DNA of 20,177 nt from Actinomycetes bacterium (lineage in GTDB: Bacteria > Actinomycetota > Acidimicrobiia > Acidimicrobiales > RAAP-2), in assembly GCA_021777285.1 (NCBI GenBank), contig JAJYDR010000027.1, forward strand, positions 1 through 20,177, in the 5' to 3' direction. The number at the start of each line of letters is the position of its first letter. Position 1 is the first letter of the stretch. This document shows, piece by piece, positions 15,477-20,177 of this stretch. Under the pieces are notes generated by a model. The model made no database searches, was not told where the DNA came from, and saw nothing but the letters and a program-made list of their open reading frames with translations. The position numbers were made by a program, and so were the translations under genes.

Positions 15477-15507
15477 TAAACATATAACATTGGTGTTTAG
15501 GGCGCAA
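15477..15507 (-). promoter_or_regulatory. Promoter and operator-like dyad C upstream of the permease gene
   Basis: On the plus strand TAAACATATA (15477-15486), 3-base spacer, TTGGTGTTTA (15490-15499): 7 of 10 pairs match, with perfect TAAACA/TGTTTA outer arms. Read in the permease direction, TTGCGC (15502-15507), 17 bases, TATGTT (15479-15484) reproduces the geometry of the promoter at 2907-2935. Transcription would start near 15472, about 55 bases before the ATG. Confidence 0.6.
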
Positions 15508-15665
15508 GCGACCCGACACAGGGAGTCAGCCGCTGCGGACCTCCGAATCTTTTCATAGGCGAAGCTCCAAGCCGCAAGGCTGCGATCAGGGGCGCGAGAA
15601 TCGGATTGGCGCAAAACAGTGTCCCGATGCTCAACGTGGTGGGGCCGTGAGGTCTGGTTTTGCCT
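15508..15665. other. Non-coding stretch between permease promoter and IS relic
   Basis: About 160 bases with no supported gene. A minus-strand frame runs through it (part of an open reading frame of 66 residues), but it has no start context or recognisable motif. Probably degraded IS-flanking DNA. Confidence 0.4.
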
Positions 15666-15670
15666 GGACC

Positions 15671-16110
15671 CACCGTCGAACACGCATAGATGGTCACTTT
15701 CGACCATCGGATGACGGCGGGGGTCGCAGTTCACGGCATCTCGTACACGTGGTTGACACGTGAACGCGAAGGGTCGCGATCTCGCCCGCGTTCGTAACGC
15801 CTTCGCGCTGGAAGGCGCCGGGCGTGCCGCGAGCGACCTCAAAACCGATGCGGTCAGGTCTGTACTGTGACGAGCCGCGTGAAGTACTCGCTCCACTGGG
15901 TCGCCCGGGCCACTTTGTCGGCAGATGAAGGTATCGCCGTCGTCCCGAAACGGAAGTGACCGGGCAGCGCGAGGAACGTGCGACGGATGGTCTTGGTGAC
16001 GAGTGGTCCAGTGATCTGGAAACCGAGCGATCCGACCCAGCGCACCAGGTTGTGGGCGATGGAGGCGAGCACAGTCCAGGCGGCGTTGGCATTGATGTTG
16101 CCCGAGGGGC
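15671..16110 (-). repeat. 440-bp direct repeat, copy 1 (IS1380 3' end)
   Basis: This block and 17716-18155 have the same orientation and the same length without net gaps, with scattered substitutions (clearly similar over the whole length by eye). It comprises the transposase C-terminus and the 3' non-coding end of an IS1380-like element. Confidence 0.8.
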
Positions 16111-16192
16111 AGTGTTCGAGCCCCGAGCCCTCTTTGAGGTCATGGATAGCGGACGCGCGTCGGCGTATGGGCTTATATCTCACTTCGTGCAC
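15854..16192 (-). pseudogene. C-terminal fragment of an IS1380-family transposase (copy 1)
   Basis: 112 codons that match the last part of IS1380-type transposases: IHDLKEGSGLEHCPSG, then NANAAWTVLASIAHNLVRWVGSLG, TKTIRRTFLALPGHF and a final LRLI-like end (TRLVTVQT). The catalytic N-terminal two-thirds are missing; sequence upstream of about 16200 switches to an unrelated gene relic. The following 3' non-coding part of the element continues to about 15666. Positions 15671-16110 repeat at 17716-18155. Non-functional on its own. Confidence 0.85.
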
Positions 16193-16224
16193 GGGCTGAC
16201 GTGTCGGTCGTGGCCCCGTAGCCT

Positions 16225-17102
16225 CTACGACCGAACGGAGAACCCTTCGGTTAGTCGGCCCCCGACCTCGTCCAGAACCGCGTCGCAGGCCTCAACAAGG
16301 TTGGTGACCTGTCCCGTGGACACGACCTCACGGTGAGCCCTCATCAACCTCTCGGTCAGCTCGGCATCGCTCGCTCGCATCTGGCGCACCAGCCACTTGC
16401 CCCGACCGCGCCAGCCACCCCTGAGGCCCAGTGCGAGCTCACAGACCATTACCAGAACCTGTCCCGCCACGGCGTCACGTTCGTCGGGATCGCCGCTCGC
16501 GCCGATGAGGTCATCGAGGGCGTCGGTGAGTGCGTACCTGCGGTACTGCCACTGCTCGGACGTCCACCGCGCTGGCCCGTCCGCGACCCACTGTCGCACC
16601 GCCCTCTGCGTCGCCTCCGTCGAGTCACCAGCGAGCGCGAGGCCCGTCGCGAGCATGTGGGTCAGCGTGCAGCGCCTCGGAGCGTTCCTGCTCGTACCAG
16701 TAGACCAGGGAGTCGGGGGTGTGAACGAAGAGTTCGACAACGGTTCCTCCGATACGGGTGGTCTCGCGGTAGGGCCCGGGGGGACCGGCCAGCAGGACGA
16801 CGATGTCCAGATCGCTGGTGACGGTGGGCTCCCCGCTTGCGAAACTGCCGGTGAGGACGGTGGCCCAGGCGTCAGGGTACTGCGCGGGCCACGATGGACC
16901 GCGCCACTGTCAACGCCGTGGTGCGGCGAGTGCTCTCCGACGATGCGTCGATCTGGCGACGCGTGTCGGGATCGACAATCTCCCGGTGCGGTGCGGTGCG
17001 CCTGCCTGTCCAGCGTCGCTCATCAACGATGACTGTGCTGTCGAGTGTCTGTGACCCGCTCAGTGCCTCGGGGTACTGACGCTGCGACGTAGCACGGGGC
17101 AC
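16225..17102 (-). pseudogene. Frameshifted nucleotidyltransferase-domain gene
   Basis: A broken gene spread over three minus-strand frames. The first piece (from about 17102 to 16872) ends ALTVARSIVARAVP and stop. The next, in another frame, reads YPDAWATVLTGSFASGEPT and SDLDIVVL (about 16870-16770), the Pol-beta nucleotidyltransferase motif GSxx...SDxD. After about 16680 a second shift leads to the last frame, TLTHMLATGLALAGDSTEAT through ALTDALDDLIGASGDPDERDAVAGQVL to GFSVRS and the stop at 16225. Joined, it would be a protein of roughly 285 residues: a nucleotidyltransferase followed by a helical domain, similar in layout to small-molecule or tRNA-processing-unrelated nucleotidyltransferases of actinomycetes. 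Two frameshifts make it inactive unless they are sequencing errors. The true start is uncertain. Confidence 0.7.
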
Positions 17103-17427
17103 ACCGGGTCCCGCTACGACGCCTCATGCCCCACGGTAGCGAGAGAGGCCGCTCGCCGCCTCGCCGCGTGATGCGAGCGTGGCCTTTCGGACAGACTCGC
17201 GCTGGGACGAGATGAGAATCGCCAGTCGTTCGTTCCAACAAGACGTTCGGAGGGTAGAAATTGGTCTTTGGCGAGGATGCGCTGGCACCGCGCATTCTCG
17301 ACTGGCTGCTGTTGCGAAGTAATCTCCAGCAACACTCCATGGGGGTTGAAGCCTGTATGATTACAACGTACCCGAGCGAAATCAAGAACGCTTCAGAGGG
17401 TGAGGTAAGATTATAATAAAGGGTGAC
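17103..17427. other. Intergenic stretch before the tRNA fragment; possible 51-codon ORF
   Basis: Some 325 bases with no recognised gene and lower GC toward the right end. A plus-strand frame from TTG 17261 (behind GGAGGG at 17249-17254) to TAA 17414 would encode 51 residues beginning LVFGEDALAPRILDWLLL after the start and ending SEGEVRL. It overlaps the -10 box of the tRNA, so it is more likely a remnant or chance frame than a gene. Confidence 0.3.
17412..17417 (+). promoter_or_regulatory. -10 box of the truncated tRNA gene
   Basis: A perfect TATAAT 10 bases before the first base of the tRNA-Arg fragment, in an AT-rich pocket. No strong -35 is visible at 16-18 bases upstream. The promoter has therefore survived although its gene has not. 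Confidence 0.5.
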
Positions 17428-17467
17428 GCTCCCGTAGCTCAGTATGGATAGAGCGATGGTTTCCTAA
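17428..17467 (+). tRNA. 5' half of tRNA-Arg(CCU), truncated at the anticodon loop
   Basis: GCTCCCG acceptor strand (17428-17434), TA, D arm GCTC-AGTATGGATA-GAGC (17437-17454), then 5' anticodon stem ATGGT and loop TTCCTAA with anticodon CCT at 17463-17465. The following bases (TCCCA) do not pair with ATGGT, and no variable arm, T arm (GGTTCGANTCC) or CGGGAGC acceptor partner follows within several hundred bases. The break falls right after loop position 38. Non-functional as it stands; presumably an intact copy exists elsewhere, or the other half marks the far side of an insertion. Confidence 0.7.
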
Positions 17468-17710
17468 TCCCAAAAAGCGAGTGGCGGAGACGCGGAAAGC
17501 CTATGATTTAGGGCTTCTGGGTGGGCCCGTGACGGCTGATATGGAACGATCTCGCAAAAGATTGGAGCAAGAGTGGAGCAGGTGGAGCGAGGGTTCGATG
17601 ACTTCAATGCAGGTTCGTTCGGTTCGTAGCTTGAGAGCGAGGTTTCGGCATCCGGTTTCACAGAAGGGTGCGATCTCCCTGAGAGGACACCATGGCGAAG
17701 GTGTTAATCT
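17468..17710. other. Unassigned segment between tRNA fragment and IS1380 relic
   Basis: About 240 bases of unknown origin. A plus-strand frame (GTG 17481 onward, MAETRKAYDLGLLGGPVTADMERSRKRLEQEW and beyond) is open into the IS sequence and has a charged helix-like part, but no ribosome site or family resemblance. A GAGAGGACACC-ATG (17692 start) looks like a translation start whose gene was cut by the IS relic after about 8 codons. I cannot assign it. Confidence 0.3.
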
Positions 17711-17715
17711 GGATT

Positions 17716-18155
17716 CACCGTCGAAGACGCGTAGGTAGTCACTTACGACCATCGAATGACGGCGGGGGTCGCGGTTCACAGCATCTCGTGCACGTGGTTG
17801 ACACGCGGACGCGATGGATCGCGATCTCGCCCGCGTTCGCAACGCCTTCGCACTGGAAGTCGCCGGGCGTGCCGCGAGCGACCTTAAAACCGAATTGGTC
17901 AGGTCTGTAGTGTGATGAGTCGGCTGAAGCACTTGCTCCACTGGGTCGCCCAGGGCCACTTCGTCGGCAGGTGAAGGTATCGCCGTTGTCCCGAGTTGGT
18001 GAGCCGACCGGGCAGCGCGAGAAACTGGTGACGGATGGTCGTGGCGACGAGCGGTCCTTTCAACTCGAGACCGAGCGATCCGACCCAGCGCACCGAGTTG
18101 TGGGCGACGGAGGCGAGCACGGCCCAGGCGGTGTTGGCGTTGAAGTCGCCCCCGA
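17716..18155 (-). repeat. 440-bp direct repeat, copy 2 (IS1380 3' end)
   Basis: Same block as 15671-16110, constant offset of 2045 bases along the whole length. Homology stops at about 18155, exactly at the internal deletion junction of this copy. Confidence 0.8.
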
Positions 18156-18383
18156 GCGCAGCACGTCGGCGTCATCGATGCACGAGGCCCCCGCGACCAA
18201 CGCGTGCACCAGGGTTGCCACGCCTCGTCCGGGGAACGGAGCGATCGAGATCGTCTCCTCGGCCAACTCCTCCAGGCCGAACTTTTCGCTCAGGAGACCT
18301 ACCAACGCGAGCCCCGCGTTCGCCACGGCGTGGTCGTCGTCGAATGCCACCGCCAACCGCGAAGGACTCTGTAGAGTGGTCAT
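17899..18383 (-). pseudogene. IS1380-family transposase, N- and C-terminus joined by a deletion
   Basis: From ATG at 18383 the frame reads MTTLQSPSRLAVAFDDDHAV, then NAGLALVGLLSEKFGLEELAEE, GRGVATLVHALVAGASCIDDADVLRSG, the typical first 75-80 residues of IS1380 transposases. At about 18150-18160 the sequence jumps to the last 80 residues (FNANTAWAVLASVAHNSVRWVG to LITLQT, stop at 17899) in a different frame. About two-thirds of the protein, including the DDE residues, is gone. An in-frame codon further upstream at 18431 lies inside the leader and is not the true start. Confidence 0.85.
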
Positions 18384-18459
18384 CGAAAAGGTGCCTTCCT
18401 CAAGTGGTGAATTTGTTGTGTCGTAACTCAAATTCTACCTGATGGAGGCACCTTTTTCG
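18384..18459 (-). repeat. Long inverted repeat in the IS1380 leader, abutting the transposase start
   Basis: CGAAAAGGTGCCTTCC (18384-18399) and GGAGGCACCTTTTTCG (18444-18459) form a stem of about 15 bp with one bulge, loop about 44 bases. On the transposase strand the 3' arm contains GGAAGG, the only ribosome site, and ends directly before ATG 18383. Transcripts entering from outside would fold and hide it. Confidence 0.6.
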
Positions 18460-18460
18460 C

Positions 18461-18688
18461 GTATGGTCAGACCCTCAGCTCGCCTCCCCGACAGTGGTTC
18501 CAGGCTTAGGCCTACCTCATTTAGGCCCCAACGGCCCTGACGTCCTTGTTGGCGGCGTTGTTAGTCGGGTGGTCACGGGTGTGTCCGTTGGTGAGAGCAC
18601 CCGGCTCCATCGCACCGCGGGGTGGCCGGCACCCCGAAAAGCCTCGCGATCGGTCGAAGCGGGTGAGCGCCGCCCGTCGCGGGGGCGC
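18461..18688. other. Non-coding gap with GC-rich hairpins downstream of the DMT gene
   Basis: About 230 bases without a supported gene. A perfect 7-bp hairpin CGGGGTG/CACCCCG (18618-18636, 5-base loop) and a second, TGAGCGCC (18664-18671) with GGCGCTCA (18684-18691), lie just beyond or across the DMT exporter's stop codon; together they are plausible terminators for that gene, although neither has a T-run. Confidence 0.45.
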
Positions 18689-19636
18689 TCAGCCGCTCAC
18701 TCGGGAGCGGGCGAGCAGGTCTCCGTTCGCGAGGCGTGGCGCGGGTTCTGGGCGGAGGCTCACGACGAGCAAGCCGGCCATGAGAATGACCACGCCCGCC
18801 CAGCCCAGGGGGGAGAGTCGCTCGTGCAGAACGACGAGGGCGAGAAGGGCCGCGACGGCTGGCTCGAGCAGTGACAGCGTCGTGGCGGCGCTCGCGCTGA
18901 TCGCCGACAGTCCTCGACCGAACAAGGTGTAGCCGACGAACATCGGGATCAGGGCCAGATAGGCGACGGCGCTGGCGTTGCGCCACGAGGCGACGATGGG
19001 GGAACCGGTGACGAGAAGAACGGGCATCAGGAGGAGGCTACCGACTCCGAATATCGCTCCCATGGTGGGTCGAGGCGGGACTCCGTTGCGCATGATGTGG
19101 GCAGCACCCCAGGAGTAGAGAGCGTAGGTGATCCCGGCGAGGAGCCCCAGGGCAATGCCGGGCAACGGATGCCCTCCGAAGCCCGTCGTGCGGGGTCGCG
19201 ATCTGATCGCTTCGGCGACGGTCAGCACGGTCAGACCGAGCAGGCCGGCGCCCCCGCCCACTACCCAGCGTGGGGGCACGGCCGTGCGATCAACCACGCG
19301 CTCCACTAGGGCGGCGGCCAACGGAGCCGATCCGATGGACACGACGGTGCCCACCGCGACACCGGCCAGTCGCATCGAGGTGTAGAAGGCGAGCGGGTAG
19401 GCCCCTACGGCAATACCCGAGAGCAGGAGCGTTCGCCATCGCATGACGAGGTCACGGTCGTACGCGCGAAGGGTGGGGAGCGCGACGAGAGCCTGGAGCA
19501 GTCCACCCACTCCCATGGCCGCCGCACCCACGGCGATCGATCCGATGGTCGGGGCCAGTGCGGCGACAGTGCCCGTTGTACCCCAGAGGATGGAGGCGGC
19601 CAGGACACTGGTGGTCCCGAAGGTCTGTCGTGTCAC
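18689..19636 (-). CDS. DMT-superfamily (EamA) exporter
   Basis: 315-residue inner-membrane protein with ten predicted helices in two EamA repeats: first LAASILWGTTGTVAALAP (about 10-27) to GVAVGTVVSIGSAPLAAALVE (about 88-108), second GIALGLLAGITYALYSWGAAH (about 153-173) to SASAATTLSLLEPAVAALLALVVLHERLSPLGWAGVVILMAGLLVV, the highly typical EamA end with 'LEP' and 'ERL'. It likely exports a small metabolite or drug; the substrate is unknown. GTG at 19636 overlaps the TetR stop (GTGA); the frame is open much further upstream but the first ~130 codons are Arg-rich shadow of the TetR gene. Coupling to a TetR gene suggests local repression and inducible export. Confidence 0.88.
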   Translation of the reverse strand: MTRQTFGTTSVLAASILWGTTGTVAALAPTIGSIAVGAAAMGVGGLLQALVALPTLRAYDRDLVMRWRTLLLSGIAVGAYPLAFYTSMRLAGVAVGTVVSIGSAPLAAALVERVVDRTAVPPRWVVGGGAGLLGLTVLTVAEAIRSRPRTTGFGGHPLPGIALGLLAGITYALYSWGAAHIMRNGVPPRPTMGAIFGVGSLLLMPVLLVTGSPIVASWRNASAVAYLALIPMFVGYTLFGRGLSAISASAATTLSLLEPAVAALLALVVLHERLSPLGWAGVVILMAGLLVVSLRPEPAPRLANGDLLARSRVSG

Positions 19637-20064
19637 CGCGGTTCTCGCCGGGCGGTCGCGTTCACGAGGGTGAGGGCGAGTGCGCGAACTCGGTGAAGTC
19701 GTTCGGAATGACCCTCGAGGCCAGCTCGCGTCATTGCACCTTCGAGAAGGTAGGACAGCTCTTCGGCGAGCTCTCGGACGCTCGCGGTCGTGAGACCCCG
19801 AACCTCCGCGAGATGAGCGGCCAATAGTTCCTCGACCTGCTCCTTGTGTTGACGCACCATGAGCCGGCCCGGGGCGTCGGCGGGCAGTTCTGCCGCCGCG
19901 TTCAGGAGGCCGCACCCGCGAAACCCGTGGCGATAGGCCATCTCGGCGTGATCGAGGTACGCGTCGAACACTGCCGCTACGCGCGCGAGGGGATCGTGGG
20001 CGTGAGTCAGTCGATGTTCGTAGAGGGCCAGCCACTCCTGGTGGCGGGCTTCTAGGTGCGTGGG
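19633..20064 (-). pseudogene. TetR-family regulator lacking its DNA-binding domain
   Basis: The open frame covers 143 residues up to an in-frame TGA at 20065-20067 and begins THLEARHQEWLALYEHRLTH, which in TetR proteins lies just after the helix-turn-helix. It continues with FDAYLDHAEMAYRHGFRGCGLLNAAAELPADAPG (the common 'RGCGLLNAAAE' ligand-domain segment) and ends VNATARREPR. The usual 45-55 residue HTH is absent: none of the three minus-strand frames between 20065 and the window edge encodes it. The break coincides with a GGGTCAG/CTGACCC inverted repeat, so an insertion or rearrangement removed it. A shorter product from an internal GTG at 19971 is possible but would not bind DNA. Confidence 0.7.
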
Positions 20065-20084
20065 TCAGAATCCACCACTGACCC
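20062..20084. repeat. Inverted repeat at the TetR break, possible IS end
   Basis: GGGTCAG (20062-20068) and CTGACCC (20078-20084), perfect 7-bp arms around a 9-base loop, exactly where TetR homology stops. It may be the terminal structure of an insertion sequence that extends past the window edge. Confidence 0.4.
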
Positions 20085-20107
20085 GACCTCGGCTGTGAGA
20101 ATTGTCC

Positions 20108-20177
20108 ATGACCTTCCTGTGCGAAGACGATCGGCTGTTCCAGGTGGAGGTTTCCGAGTCTCGGGCTCGCGAAGTGT
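20108..20177 (+). CDS. Possible start of an ORF running off the window
   Basis: ATG 20108 opens a frame of 23 codons (MTFLCEDDRLFQVEVSESRA...) that is still open at the edge. No family is recognisable from so few residues and there is no clear ribosome site. If the inverted repeat at 20062 is an IS end, this could be the first gene of that element. Confidence 0.2.
   Translation, partial: MTFLCEDDRLFQVEVSESRAREV

Larger units (their letters stand above)
17711..18460 (-). mobile_element. Internally deleted IS1380-like element (copy 2)
   Basis: Both outer parts of an IS1380-like element are present: the 5' end with its leader hairpin (18384-18459) and transposase N-terminus, and the 3' end (transposase C-terminus and non-coding tail). 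The central catalytic part, over a kilobase in intact relatives, is missing. Left boundary is judged from where similarity to copy 1 begins (about 17711-17716). Terminal inverted repeats could not be established. The layout is that of a non-autonomous derivative. Confidence 0.65.

Noticed and set aside
13872..15896. A 674-codon open frame suggesting a longer permease or a fused N-terminal domain.
   Set aside because: The first 160 codons cross the dyad/promoter and IS1380 tail, are Arg/Ser-rich with no transporter character, and a good ribosome site precedes the internal ATG at 15416.
16333..17032. Several plus-strand frames of 160-210 codons over the nucleotidyltransferase relic.
   Set aside because: They are Arg/Pro/Ser-rich antisense shadows without start signals; the minus strand carries the recognisable motif.
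17467..17710. Group I intron in the tRNA-Arg(CCU) anticodon loop, as known in Agrobacterium.
   Set aside because: I could not find the conserved P/Q/R/S core elements or a resuming 3' exon (ACCAT, T arm, CGGGAGC) before the IS relic; truncation explains the data more simply. A covariance-model search would settle it.
18689..20035. A 448-codon open frame suggesting a DMT exporter with a large N-terminal extension.
   Set aside because: The extra ~130 codons are the Arg-rich shadow of the TetR frame; the GTG at 19636 overlapping the TetR stop starts right before the first membrane helix.
1..20177. CRISPR array, phage genes, toxin-antitoxin pair or defence island.
   Set aside because: No regularly spaced repeats, Cas, phage structural or toxin-like genes were seen; the accessory part consists of IS and gene relics only.

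Overview
The window is a high-GC chromosomal stretch from what looks like an actinomycete (Actinomycetota, possibly an Acidimicrobiia-type lineage; inference only). The reasons are the GTG-rich start codons, the single-chain Rv0338c-type ETF:menaquinone oxidoreductase, a probable leaderless GTG start, and IS1380-like and other transposase relics of the kind common in this phylum.

Layout. Positions 1-850 hold a decayed DDE transposase. Positions 1042-13769 carry eleven same-strand genes. They are a PatD-like aldehyde dehydrogenase, a EutQ-like cupin, a GlcD-like FAD dehydrogenase, an HdrD/GlcF-like Fe-S protein, an unrecognised 81-residue protein, EtfB, EtfA and EtfD, then a cNMP/CBS/DUF294 protein with a DnaQ-type exonuclease, and last a GntR/FCD regulator translationally coupled to a soluble Cache-domain protein (counting the last pair, twelve proteins). 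From 2984 to 12251 the gaps are 24 bases or less, often with start/stop overlaps, so this is probably one transcript. A convergent APC permease gene (13872-15416, minus) faces the cluster across a strong 16-bp hairpin.

Positions 15500-18460 are a graveyard. It has two IS1380-like fragments sharing a 440-bp direct repeat, a frameshifted nucleotidyltransferase gene, and the 5' half of a tRNA-Arg(CCU) gene broken at the anticodon loop. Positions 18689-20064 (minus) carry a DMT/EamA exporter coupled to a TetR-family gene that has lost its DNA-binding half at an IS-like boundary.

How the genes work together (inference). The permease imports an amine or amino-acid-like substrate. The aldehyde dehydrogenase oxidises an aminoaldehyde-like intermediate. 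The FAD dehydrogenase with its Fe-S partner oxidises an alcohol or 2-hydroxyacid-like intermediate and passes electrons through EtfBA to EtfD and menaquinone. The GntR/Cache pair probably senses the inducer. The strongest new signal is a dyad of the form TAAACATATA-N4-TATATGTTTA, found in variants upstream of the aldehyde dehydrogenase, cupin, FAD dehydrogenase and permease genes. It ties these promoters into one local regulon, and in two of them it overlaps the same promoter architecture (TTGC..-N17-TATGTT). The substrate is not identifiable from sequence alone.
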